From JAQSWP01 sp050185515 (GTDB lineage: Bacteria > Pseudomonadota > Alphaproteobacteria > Reyranellales > JAQSWP01), in the NCBI GenBank assembly GCA_050185515.1, contig JBFWZG010000124.1:1-11148 (forward strand): DNA of 11,148 nt. Direction: 5' to 3'. The translations under genes were made by a program, and so were the position numbers. How positions within the stretch are numbered: position 1 is the first letter of the stretch; every line of letters starts with the position of its first letter. The notes beneath the pieces were generated by a model. It did no database searches. It was not told where the DNA came from and saw nothing but the letters and a program-made list of their open reading frames with translations. Shown one piece after another: positions 1 to 6,038 of the stretch.

Positions 1-371
1 AGCCGGCCGGTGTCTGGGATCAGGCCGTTGGGCCTGAAGCCGTCGCCGTAGAACCAGAACACGCCGTTGATGGCGAAGGCCACCGCCGTGTCGGCATGCT
101 GCAGCGGCGCGATGCCGGCGGCGACCTGCGGCAGCGACGGCGTCTTGGCCGAGACGATGACCAGATCCTGCGGTCCCAGCGCGGCCGGATCGTCTGAGGC
201 CGGCAGGCGCACGGCGACCTCGCCATCCCTGGTCTGCAGTTTCAGCCCGTGCTCGCGGATCGCCGCCAGGTGCGGGCCGCGCACGATGACGCTGACTTCC
301 TTGCCGGCCTGCGCCAGCCGGGCGGCGAGATAGCTGCCGACCGCGCCGGCGCCAAATATGCAGATCCGCAT
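1..371 (-). CDS. 2-dehydropantoate 2-reductase family protein (PanE/ApbA), 3' truncated by window edge
   Basis: The frame is open from the ATG at 371 to the window edge, giving 123 residues of the N-terminal half; family members are usually about 300 residues. It begins MRICIFGAGAVGSYLAARLA, the GxGxxG Rossmann dinucleotide-binding fold typical of NADPH-dependent ketopantoate reductases. Further motifs follow: a VSAKTPS segment, matching the family's conserved lysine-containing strand, and an INGVFWFYGDG segment, matching the usual NG(I/V)xxW motif near the active-site asparagine. The family reduces 2-dehydropantoate to pantoate in pantothenate and CoA synthesis. Many paralogues next to LysR genes act on other 2-oxo acids, so the substrate is not certain and no gene symbol is given. 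The C-terminal half, with the catalytic lysine and glutamate, lies outside the window. It follows the SnoaL-like gene on the same strand after 67 bases and may share its transcript. Confidence 0.85.
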   Translation of the reverse strand, partial: MRICIFGAGAVGSYLAARLAQAGKEVSVIVRGPHLAAIREHGLKLQTRDGEVAVRLPASDDPAALGPQDLVIVSAKTPSLPQVAAGIAPLQHADTAVAFAINGVFWFYGDGFRPNGLIPDTGR

Positions 372-387
372 CGCTGTTCGGTCTTCC

Positions 388-402
388 GCCGTTGAAAACG
401 GC
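388..402 (-). other. Short perfect hairpin in the leader of the PanE-family gene
   Basis: GCCGTT (388-393) and AACGGC (397-402) form a perfect 6-bp stem with a 3-base loop. An alternative 7-bp pairing, CGCCGTT (387-393) with AACGGCG (414-420), uses the same left arm, so the two structures exclude each other. No T-run follows on either strand, so this is not a standard intrinsic terminator. It could mark the 3' end of the upstream SnoaL-like mRNA or modulate the downstream gene; the role is unknown. Confidence 0.35.
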
Positions 403-406
403 CGGC

Positions 407-412
407 AGTATA
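407..412 (-). promoter_or_regulatory. Possible -10 element for the PanE-family gene
   Basis: The minus strand reads TATACT here, a 5 of 6 match to the sigma70-type -10 hexamer, in the otherwise GC-rich 67-base gap before the reductase ATG at 371. No good -35 hexamer sits 16-18 bases upstream, so the site is only suggestive. If used, it would give the reductase its own transcript with a leader of about 30 bases containing the hairpin at 388-402. Confidence 0.3.
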
Positions 413-438
413 GAACGGCGATGCGAGGCGTCTTCCCC

Positions 439-861
439 TTATTCCGCGCCGTGGCCCGTGGGGAACCTGCCCAGCACCTGCTCGCACAGGGCGGAGTCCA
501 TGTATTCGCGGAACTCGACGATCCTGCCGTCGCGCAGGCGGAACACCAGGCAGTACTCGTTGCGATACGGCGTGCCGTTCTTGTGCTCCATCTCGCCGCG
601 CGCCTCGACGATCACATGCTCCCCGTCGGCCCAGAAATTGAGCGGCACCGTGCGCCGGTTAGGCTTCAGCAGCGTATTGAGATGGCCGTGCAGTATGTCG
701 AGATACTCCCGTTTGCCCTTGTAGGTGCGGGACCACGAATTGGCGCCGGTCACGCGCATTATCAGGTCGTCGGCCAGCGTATCGGTGAAGCGGGCGCGGT
801 CGCCGCTGGCGGCGCTGGCGAACAGGCTTAGAACGAGATTCTTGTTGTCTGCGGCGGTCAT
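439..861 (-). CDS. SnoaL-like / NTF2-fold protein, 140 residues
   Basis: This is a complete 140-residue protein. The start has a clear ribosome binding site, GGGAG at 867-871 with 5-base spacing. Its pattern is that of SnoaL-like/NTF2-superfamily proteins (ketosteroid isomerase-related): an N-terminal helix (NKNLVLSLFASAASGD), a TLADDLIMRVTG segment typical of the first strand region, then alternating strands including a W-A-D-G-E-H-V-I-V-E stretch and YRNEYCLVFRLRDGRIVEFREYMD near the C-terminus. The last segment is the usual family ending, in which a short strand leads to the x-Y-x-D motif. Members form small alpha+beta barrels with a pocket for hydrophobic or carbonyl substrates; some are enzymes (isomerases, hydrolases, cyclases) and many have no known activity. 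There is no signal peptide, so it is probably cytoplasmic. It is divergent from a LysR regulator, which is its most likely controller. The substrate cannot be read from the sequence. Confidence 0.8.
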   Translation of the reverse strand: MTAADNKNLVLSLFASAASGDRARFTDTLADDLIMRVTGANSWSRTYKGKREYLDILHGHLNTLLKPNRRTVPLNFWADGEHVIVEARGEMEHKNGTPYRNEYCLVFRLRDGRIVEFREYMDSALCEQVLGRFPTGHGAE

Positions 862-914
862 GAAAACTCCCGGTCTTGGATGCCGGATGATCGCCGCGTA
901 ACGGACAGTTTACC

Positions 915-929
915 GAACGCCAAGCGTTC
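915..929. promoter_or_regulatory. Perfect inverted repeat, candidate LysR operator (site 1)
   Basis: GAACGC-CAA-GCGTTC is a perfect 6-bp dyad with a 3-base spacer in the divergent gap between the SnoaL-like gene and the LysR gene. It lies just upstream of, and touches, the proposed LysR -35 hexamer at 927-932. LysR-type regulators normally bind imperfect dyads in such divergent regions, with a recognition site and an activation site. That it is bound by this regulator is inferred from position and symmetry only. No good sigma70 promoter facing the SnoaL-like gene could be picked out; the best -10-like match is TAAACT on the minus strand at 907-912, with a poor -35. Confidence 0.5.
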
Positions 930-955
930 ACAAAGGTATGAATTTCGTTCATAGT
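927..955 (+). promoter_or_regulatory. Putative sigma70-type promoter of the LysR gene
   Basis: TTCACA (927-932, 5 of 6 match to TTGACA) and CATAGT (950-955, 4 of 6 match to TATAAT) are separated by 17 bases, the optimal spacing. Transcription would then begin around 961-963, at or next to the ATG at 962, implying a leaderless mRNA. This agrees with the lack of any Shine-Dalgarno sequence before that ATG. The palindrome at 937-953 lies between and over the two hexamers, so occupancy there should block the promoter and give autorepression. Confidence 0.4.
937..953. promoter_or_regulatory. Perfect inverted repeat with T-N11-A core, candidate LysR operator (site 2)
   Basis: TATGAA-TTTCG-TTCATA is a perfect 6-bp dyad with a 5-base spacer. 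Its inner part, T at 939 and A at 951, fits the T-N11-A box of LysR-type regulators. Its centre is 23 bases from that of the dyad at 915-929, about two helical turns, so both could be contacted from one DNA face by a LysR tetramer. It overlaps the alternative upstream ATG at 938, which argues that 938 is not the true start of the regulator. Confidence 0.55.
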
Positions 956-961
956 CAACGG

Positions 962-1906
962 ATGCAAGGTCTGCCGCCGCTGGATTCGCTTCTGGCATTC
1001 GAGGCATCGCTGCGTCTGGGAAGCATGACGCGGGCGGCGGGCGAACTGCGCCTGACGCAAAGCGCCGTCAGCCACCGCATTCGCCGTCTGGAAAGCTTCA
1101 TGGGCGTGCCGTTGCTGCGCCGGTGCGGCGCCGGGCTGGAACCGACGCCGGCCGGTGCCGCTCTGGCCGAGGCCTTCGCCACCGTGCTGACCGACATTGC
1201 TGGCCTGCGCGGCCTCTGCCTGCAGGCGGCGGGGCCGGATCGCCTGCGCGTGGGCGTCGGGGCGGCGCTCGCCGAATACTGGCTGGTGCGACGTCTGCCG
1301 CGCTTCGCCGCTCGTCACCGCAAGATTGCCGTCGAACTGGTCGTGCTGGAGAACGAAGCGCCCGACAGCGTGGCCGATCTGGACATCCGCATCCTGTGGG
1401 TGCCGGCGGCCGAGTTGCGGCGTACGACCACGCAGCAGCCGCTGTTCCGCGAAAACGTGTTTCCGGTCTGCGCGCCGTCCCTGCTGCCCGATGGATTTAG
1501 AACGGGCGACGCGCGCGTGTTCGGCAGGCTGCCGCTGTTGCACAAGGGACCGGCCGGGCGCGCCACCAGCGCCGAATGGTCGTGGTCCTCGTGGCTGGAG
1601 CGGCTCGGTTTGCCGCCACGACCGCGGGAGAGTTTCCGCTTTGCCTCGATCGGCCCGGCCGTCGCAGCCGCTGTCAACGGCGTCGGCGCCGTGCTGGCGC
1701 GCTCCCTGCTGGTTCACGATGCATTGCAGGAAGGGCGGCTGGTTCGATTGCTGCCGAAGCGGTTCGATCTGCCGTCGAGCAAGGCCCATGTCGCGCGCTG
1801 GCCTGCCGCCTTGCGCAACGACGAGCGCGTCAAGCTGTTCGTCGCCTGGCTGGTCGAGGAAGCGTCCGCGACCGCGAGAGCGCAGACGAAGGTGCTGGCG
1901 GCCTAG
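962..1906 (+). CDS. LysR-family transcriptional regulator, GcvA-like
   Basis: This is a 314-residue LysR-type regulator, a normal length. The N-terminus MQGLPPLDSLLAFEAS is followed by a winged helix-turn-helix, about residues 19-46, with the hallmark LTQSAVSHRIRRLE recognition helix. The opening 'LPPLxxLxAFEA' and the GVPLLRR..GLEPTPAG wing are typical of the GcvA-like subgroup. The rest (from about residue 90, LRVGVGAALAEYW) is the periplasmic-binding-protein-like effector domain. I chose the ATG at 962 because it aligns with family N-termini. The alternative at 938 adds eight residues, has AAAGG too close to the ATG to act as a normal ribosome site, and lies inside a perfect operator-like dyad. 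The gene is divergent from the SnoaL-like gene and probably controls it and itself. It is not CysB-like in sequence, so control of the convergent cys operon should not be assumed. The effector is unknown. Confidence 0.9.
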   Translation: MQGLPPLDSLLAFEASLRLGSMTRAAGELRLTQSAVSHRIRRLESFMGVPLLRRCGAGLEPTPAGAALAEAFATVLTDIAGLRGLCLQAAGPDRLRVGVGAALAEYWLVRRLPRFAARHRKIAVELVVLENEAPDSVADLDIRILWVPAAELRRTTTQQPLFRENVFPVCAPSLLPDGFRTGDARVFGRLPLLHKGPAGRATSAEWSWSSWLERLGLPPRPRESFRFASIGPAVAAAVNGVGAVLARSLLVHDALQEGRLVRLLPKRFDLPSSKAHVARWPAALRNDERVKLFVAWLVEEASATARAQTKVLAA

Positions 1907-1925
1907 AACATTCAATCCGTTCTAG
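1903..1925. other. Palindrome holding both convergent stop codons, possible weak bidirectional terminator
   Basis: CTAGAAC (1903-1909) and GTTCTAG (1919-1925) form a perfect 7-bp dyad with a 9-base loop. The TAG of the LysR gene (1904-1906) lies in the left arm and the TAG of cysW (plus-strand CTA, 1922-1924) lies in the right arm. Only 15 bases separate the two genes. The stem is only about 40 percent GC and there is no T-run, so it is a poor intrinsic terminator by itself. It may mark where converging transcripts end, or it may be coincidence. Confidence 0.4.
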
Positions 1926-2785
1926 TGCCGCGCGCCTGCCTTGCCATCGCCGCCGCCTCTGGCCTCGATCAGCGCCTTGAGCGCGATCGTCACCAGCGCC
2001 AGCACGGTCAGGGTGGTGGCGGCGGCGAAGGCGCCCACGGCGTTGTAGTCGTGGTAGAGCAGCTCGACATGCAGAGGCAGGGTGTTGGTCTCGCCGCGCA
2101 CGTTGCCGGAGACGACCGAGACGGCGCCGAATTCGCCCATGACGCGCGCATTGCACAGCACTGCGCCGTAGAGCAGAGCCCATTTGATGTTGGGCAGGGT
2201 GACGCGGAAGAAGAGCTGCCAGAAGCCGGCGCCGAGACTGACCGCCGCTTCCTCCTCCTCGCTGCCCTGCGCCTGCATCAGCGGAATGACCTCGCGGGCG
2301 ACGAACGGGCTGGTGACGAACAGCGACACCAGGAAGATCGCCGGCACCGAGAACATCAGCCTGACGTCGTGCTCGGCCAGGAACGGCCCCAGCAATCCGT
2401 TGGCGCCGTAGAGCAGGATGTAGACCACGCCGGCCACGATGGGCGAGACCGAGAACGGCAGCTCGATCAGCGCGATCAGCAGCTTCTTGCCGGGAAAGCG
2501 GAACCTGGTCACGGCCCAGGCCGCGACGATGCCGAAGCCGATATTGATCGGCACCACCACGATCGCCGTCAGCACCGTCAGCCAGATCGCGTGCAAGGTG
2601 TCGGGATGGGCTATGCTCTCGGCGTAATGATCAAGTCCCTTGCTCAGCGCCTCGGCGAAGATGACGGCCAGCGGCGCCACCAGCAGCAGCAGGGCCAGCA
2701 CGGCGCCCAGCCCGATCAGCAGGCGGCGGGCGCTGGGGCTGGCGCGCCGGCGCAGCGGCGGCAGGGCTTCGTCCGTGGCGGTCAT
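1922..2785 (-). CDS. cysW: Sulfate ABC transporter permease CysW
   Basis: This 287-residue inner-membrane permease pairs with CysT to form the sulfate/thiosulfate channel. After a short cytoplasmic N-terminus rich in arginine, hydrophobic membrane segments begin at about residue 22 and recur to the C-terminus (about six predicted by eye). The ABC permease EAA loop, which docks on the ATPase, is at about residues 178-197 (EEAAVSLGA, then LFFRVTLPNI). GEFGAVSVVSGN near 217-228 and NTLPLHVELLYHDYN are family hallmarks that separate CysW from CysT. The ATG at 2785 overlaps the end of cysT by four bases (ATGA), which indicates translational coupling. AGAAG sits about five bases upstream of this ATG. 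It is the last gene of the operon, and its TAG lies in a palindrome shared with the convergent LysR gene. Confidence 0.95.
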   Translation of the reverse strand: MTATDEALPPLRRRASPSARRLLIGLGAVLALLLLVAPLAVIFAEALSKGLDHYAESIAHPDTLHAIWLTVLTAIVVVPINIGFGIVAAWAVTRFRFPGKKLLIALIELPFSVSPIVAGVVYILLYGANGLLGPFLAEHDVRLMFSVPAIFLVSLFVTSPFVAREVIPLMQAQGSEEEEAAVSLGAGFWQLFFRVTLPNIKWALLYGAVLCNARVMGEFGAVSVVSGNVRGETNTLPLHVELLYHDYNAVGAFAAATTLTVLALVTIALKALIEARGGGDGKAGARH

Positions 2786-3621
2786 GAATTCTTCTCGCTG
2801 TGGCGCAAGCTGCGCGCCTGCAGCCAGTTGGCCGCCACCAGCACCAGCAAAGCGGCGACCAGCACGGTCGAGGCGATCGCCGCTGCCGCCGGATAGTCGT
2901 ATTCCTCCAGCCGGATGAAGATCAGCAGGGCGGCGATCTCGGTCTGCTCCGGCAGATTGCCGGCGATGAAGATCACCGCGCCGAACTCGCCCAGCGAGCG
3001 CGCGAAGGCCAAAGTGCAGCCGGCGATGAAGGCCGGCAGGATGGTGGGGAAGATGATGCGGGCGAAAATCTGCCAGTCGGTGGCGCCCAGCGAGGCGCCG
3101 GCTTCCTCGACTTCCGGCCGGATGTCCTCCAGCACCGGCTGCACCGTGCGCACCACGAAGGGCAGGCTGGTGAAGGCCATGGCGATGGCGATGCCGAGCG
3201 GCGTGTAGGCGACCTTTATCCCCAGCGCCTGCAGCGGCGCGCCGAACCAGCCATTGGGCGCGAACAGCGCTGTCAGCGCGATGCCGGCCACGGCGGTCGG
3301 CAGGGCGAAGGGCAGGTCGATCAGCGCGTCGAGCAGGCGCTTGCCGGGGAAATCGTAGCGCACCAGGTTCCACGCCAGCAGCAGGCCGATGCCGGCATTG
3401 ATCGCCGTCGCCACCAGGGCGGCGGTGATGGTGACGCGGAAGGCGGCGATGGTGCGCGGGCCGGTGACGATCTCGAGGTAGCGTTCGATGCCCAGCTCGC
3501 CGGTCTTCAGCGCCAGCGCCACCAGCGGCAGCAGCACCACCAGCGACAGGTAGAGCAATGTCAGGCCCATCGTGGGGCCGAAGCCGGGCAGCACGCGACG
3601 GGCGGTCAGGGCGGTGGCCAT
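2782..3621 (-). CDS. cysT: Sulfate ABC transporter permease CysT (CysU)
   Basis: This 279-residue inner-membrane protein is the first of the two permeases. It shows about six hydrophobic segments, the first at residues 18-38. The EAA loop is at about 173-192 (EEAGASLGA ... FARIIFP) and binds the CysA ATPase. Conserved CysT features include DLPFALPTAVAGIAL (residues 102-116), an APNGWFG segment, and SLGEFGAVIFIAGN followed by P-E-Q-T-E-I-A. Those residues are where CysT and CysW differ (CysW has SGN..GET). The gene follows sbp after 57 bases that contain a strong hairpin. It runs into cysW with an ATGA overlap, so the two permeases are likely made in equal amounts. The sequence before its ATG has GACCGAAAG five bases away, which is only a weak ribosome site. 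Confidence 0.95.
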   Translation of the reverse strand: MATALTARRVLPGFGPTMGLTLLYLSLVVLLPLVALALKTGELGIERYLEIVTGPRTIAAFRVTITAALVATAINAGIGLLLAWNLVRYDFPGKRLLDALIDLPFALPTAVAGIALTALFAPNGWFGAPLQALGIKVAYTPLGIAIAMAFTSLPFVVRTVQPVLEDIRPEVEEAGASLGATDWQIFARIIFPTILPAFIAGCTLAFARSLGEFGAVIFIAGNLPEQTEIAALLIFIRLEEYDYPAAAAIASTVLVAALLVLVAANWLQARSLRHSEKNS

Positions 3622-3643
3622 GATTGCTTTCGGTCAGGGGAGG

Positions 3644-3670
3644 CGGCCGGCAGAAGTGATCCGCCGGCCG
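3644..3670 (-). other. GC-rich stem-loop between sbp and cysT
   Basis: CGGCCGGC (3644-3651) and GCCGGCCG (3663-3670) form a perfect 8-bp, all-GC stem with an 11-base loop, placed in the 57-base gap after the sbp stop codon. No T-run follows in the direction of transcription, so it is not a classical intrinsic terminator. In many transporter operons a hairpin after the binding-protein gene stabilises the upstream mRNA so that binding protein exceeds permease; that role is inferred here. Confidence 0.55.
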
Positions 3671-3678
3671 ACACGTTC

Positions 3679-4698
3679 TCAGCGCTTGGTAAAGACCTGG
3701 TCGAGGATGCCGCCTTCGGCGAAATGGTCCCTGGTCGCCTTGTCCCAGCCGCCGAACGCGTCCTCGACGGTGAGAAGCTTCACCTCGGGGAACTGGCTGG
3801 CGTACTTGGCCTTGATCGCCGGGTTGTGCACGCGATGGAAACTCTTCGCCACGATCTCCTGCGCCTCTTCGCTGTAGAGGAATTCGAGATAGCCGCGCGC
3901 CAGCGTGGTCGAGCCGCGGCGCCCGGCCACCTTGTCGACCACGGCGACGGGGAACTCGGCCAGCAGGCTGGAGGGCGGGGTCACCACGTCGAACTTGTCC
4001 TCGCCGTACTCGCGGCGGATGGAAAACACTTCCGCCTCGAAGGTTATCAGAACGTCGCCGATCTCGCGCTCCACGAAGGTCGTGGTCGAGCCGCGCCCGC
4101 CAGTGTCGAACACCGCGACGTTGCCCAGCATCTTCTTCGCATAGGCCTTGGCCTTGTCGTGGTCGCCACCGTTCCTGGCCAGCGCGTCGGCATAGCCGGC
4201 AAGGTAGGTGTAGCGCGCATTGCCCGAAGTCTTCGGATTGGGAAACACCAGCTTGATGCCGTCCTGCGCCAGGTCGGGCCAGTCCTTGACCTTCTTCGGG
4301 TTGCCCTTGCGCACCAGGAAGGCCGGCAGCGAATACCAAGGCGAGGCGTTGTTGGGCAGCTTGCTCTGCCAGTCGTCGGCAACGAAGCCGCCGCGCTTGG
4401 CCAGCATGTCGATGTCGGTGACCTGGTTGAAGGTCACGACGTCGGCCTGCAGCCCTTCCATGATGGCGCGCGCCTGGCGCGAGGTGCCGGCATGCGACTG
4501 CTTCACCGTAACGTCCTGGCCGGTCTTCTTCTTCCAGTGGTCGAGGAAGACCGGATTGATGGCGGCGAACAGCTCGCGGGCGATGTCGTAGGAGACGTTG
4601 AGGATCTCGCTCGGCCCCTGCTGCGCCTGCCCGCCGGCAGGCAGGGTCAGGAAAGCGGCAGTGCCGGCAAGGGTGGCGAGAAACTGTCTGCGGAACAT
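3679..4698 (-). CDS. sbp: Periplasmic sulfate-binding protein (Sbp/CysP family)
   Basis: This 339-residue solute-binding protein has the length expected for Sbp. Residues 1-25 form a signal peptide with an RRQFL twin-arginine-like start, a hydrophobic core and AGGQA before the likely cleavage site. The mature part begins ILNVSYDIARELF, the normal Sbp opening. Both family signatures are present: KQSHAGTSRQARA (residues 66-78) and NPKTSGNARY (154-163). GGRGSTTTF (200-208) lies in the region that binds the oxyanion. It captures sulfate (possibly thiosulfate) in the periplasm and delivers it to CysT/CysW. It is 32 bases from the metY stop and 57 bases from cysT. No strong Shine-Dalgarno is visible; the leader has GAGCGAAAG about ten bases before the ATG. 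The symbol sbp is used for the family; cysP is equally possible. Confidence 0.93.
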   Translation of the reverse strand: MFRRQFLATLAGTAAFLTLPAGGQAQQGPSEILNVSYDIARELFAAINPVFLDHWKKKTGQDVTVKQSHAGTSRQARAIMEGLQADVVTFNQVTDIDMLAKRGGFVADDWQSKLPNNASPWYSLPAFLVRKGNPKKVKDWPDLAQDGIKLVFPNPKTSGNARYTYLAGYADALARNGGDHDKAKAYAKKMLGNVAVFDTGGRGSTTTFVEREIGDVLITFEAEVFSIRREYGEDKFDVVTPPSSLLAEFPVAVVDKVAGRRGSTTLARGYLEFLYSEEAQEIVAKSFHRVHNPAIKAKYASQFPEVKLLTVEDAFGGWDKATRDHFAEGGILDQVFTKR

Positions 4699-4708
4699 GA
4701 TGGTTCTA

Positions 4709-4717
4709 CTTTCGCTC
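4709..4717 (-). repeat. CGAAAG-type leader motif before sbp
   Basis: The transcript reads GAGCGAAAG here, ten bases before the sbp ATG. The identical 9-mer abuts the metY ATG (6039-6047). One-mismatch versions lie before cysT (GACCGAAAG, 3627-3635) and further up the metY leader (AACCGAAAG, 6051-6059). It may simply be a weak purine-rich ribosome site. Confidence 0.35.
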
Positions 4718-4730
4718 TTGTGGGATTTGC

Positions 4731-6038
4731 TCAGGCCGCCTTCCGGGCGGTGGCGGCGTCGAGCGCCTGCCTGAGGTCGGCCAGGATGTCGTCGATGTGC
4801 TCGATGCCGATCGACAGGCGCACGTAGCCGTCGCTCGCGCCGGACGCCTTCTGCTCATCCGGCGTCAGCTGGGAATGGGTGGTCGTCGCCGGATGGATGG
4901 CCAGGCTGCGCGCGTCGCCGATATTGGCGACGTGGTAGAACAGCTGCAGCGCGTCGATGAACTTGCGGCCGGCCTCGCGGCCGTCCTTCAGCTCGAAGCC
5001 CAGCAGCCCGCCATAGCCACCCTTCAGATACTTGTCGGCCCGCGCCCGTTCCGCCCCGGTCTGCGCGCCGGGGAAAATGACTTTCGAGACCGCCGGATGC
5101 TTGCCGAGGAAGTCGGCCACGGCGGCGGCGTTGCGCGAATGCTCGCGGATGCGCAGCGGCAGCGTCTCGAGCCCCTGCAGGATCTGGAAGGCGTTGAAGG
5201 GCGACAATGCGGCGCCGACGTCGCGCAGCAGGGTGACGCGCGCCTTGATGATGTAGGCCACCGGCCCGATCGGCTTGACCGCCTCGGTCCAGACGGCGCC
5301 GTGATAGGACGGGTCGGGCGAATTCAGCAGCGGCTGCTGCCTGGCGTGTTTCTCCCAGTCGAAATTGCCGCCATCGATGATGACGCCGCCGATCGAGGTG
5401 CCGTGGCCACCAATGTACTTCGTCGTCGAATAGACGACGACCGCCGCGCCGTGATCGAAGGGCCGCGCCAGGATCGGGGCGGCGGTGTTGTCGACGATCA
5501 GCGGGATGCCCAGTTCGCGGCCGATCTTGGCCACCTCGGCGATCGGAAACACGGTCAGCTTGGGATTGGGCAGGGTCTCGGCGTAATAGGCGCGGGTGCG
5601 CTCGTCCGAGGCCTTGCGGAAATTCTCGGGATCGGACGGGTCGACGAAACGGACTTCGATGCCCTGCTGCTTCAGCGTGTTGGCGAACAGGTTCCAGGTG
5701 CCGCCGTAGAGGTCGGTCGAGCTGACGACGTTGTCGCCGGCCCGCGCCAGGTTCTGGATCGCCAGGGTCGACGCCGCTTGGCCGGACGCAACGGCCAGTG
5801 CGGCGACGCCGCCTTCGAGCGCGGCCAGCCGCTTCTCCAGCACGTCCGTCGTCGGATTCATGATCCGGGTGTAGATGTTGCCGAACTCCTTCAGTGCGAA
5901 GAGATTCCCCGCGTGCTCGGTGTTCTGGAACTGGTAGGACGTCGTCTGGTAGATCGGCACCGCCACCGCGCCGGTCGCGGGATCGGCGCGCCAGCCGGCG
6001 TGCAGCACGGTCGTCTCGGGATTCTTGAAGTCGCTCAT
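4731..6038 (-). CDS. metY: O-acetylhomoserine sulfhydrylase (aminocarboxypropyltransferase), PLP enzyme
   Basis: This 435-residue enzyme belongs to the Cys/Met metabolism PLP family, and its length matches MetY (about 430) rather than cystathionine gamma-synthase (about 390). The start FKNPETTVLHAGWRADPATGAVAVPIYQTTSY is typical. YTRIMNPTTDVLEKRLAALEGG (near 56-77) and SGQAAS (85-90) bind the cofactor phosphate. IVDNT (181-185) carries the aspartate that contacts the pyridine nitrogen. The Schiff-base lysine is K207 in STTKYIGGHG. It makes homocysteine and acetate from O-acetylhomoserine and sulfide in the cytoplasm, the direct sulfhydrylation route to methionine. GGAG lies about six bases before the ATG. 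It sits between cysA (24 bases upstream) and sbp (32 bases downstream), so it is cotranscribed with the transporter. O-succinylhomoserine as substrate cannot be excluded. Confidence 0.92.
   Translation of the reverse strand: MSDFKNPETTVLHAGWRADPATGAVAVPIYQTTSYQFQNTEHAGNLFALKEFGNIYTRIMNPTTDVLEKRLAALEGGVAALAVASGQAASTLAIQNLARAGDNVVSSTDLYGGTWNLFANTLKQQGIEVRFVDPSDPENFRKASDERTRAYYAETLPNPKLTVFPIAEVAKIGRELGIPLIVDNTAAPILARPFDHGAAVVVYSTTKYIGGHGTSIGGVIIDGGNFDWEKHARQQPLLNSPDPSYHGAVWTEAVKPIGPVAYIIKARVTLLRDVGAALSPFNAFQILQGLETLPLRIREHSRNAAAVADFLGKHPAVSKVIFPGAQTGAERARADKYLKGGYGGLLGFELKDGREAGRKFIDALQLFYHVANIGDARSLAIHPATTTHSQLTPDEQKASGASDGYVRLSIGIEHIDDILADLRQALDAATARKAA

Noticed and set aside
962..1906. The LysR protein as CysB, master regulator of the cys operon
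   Set aside because: The N-terminus and wing look like the GcvA subgroup, and the gene is convergent with the operon end and divergent from an unrelated gene. Proximity alone does not support control of cys genes.
659..1915. 418-codon minus-strand frame opposite the LysR gene
   Set aside because: Its Q-, R- and G-rich composition is that of an antisense shadow. The LysR protein on the plus strand is unmistakable.
3644..3670. Intrinsic terminator after sbp
   Set aside because: The stem is strong but there is no T-run on the transcript side, and cysT and cysW follow closely in the same direction.
1922..4339. 805-codon minus-strand frame as one fused protein
   Set aside because: Only the last 287 codons (cysW) are real. 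The rest is out-of-frame sequence of sbp and cysT that lacks stops because of high GC.
2800..4827. 675-codon plus-strand open frame
   Set aside because: It is antisense to cysT and sbp, rich in Q, R, G and H as expected from reading GC-rich genes backwards, and has no recognisable domain. The same holds for long plus-strand frames at 4797-6077, 6150-8528 and 8272-10242.
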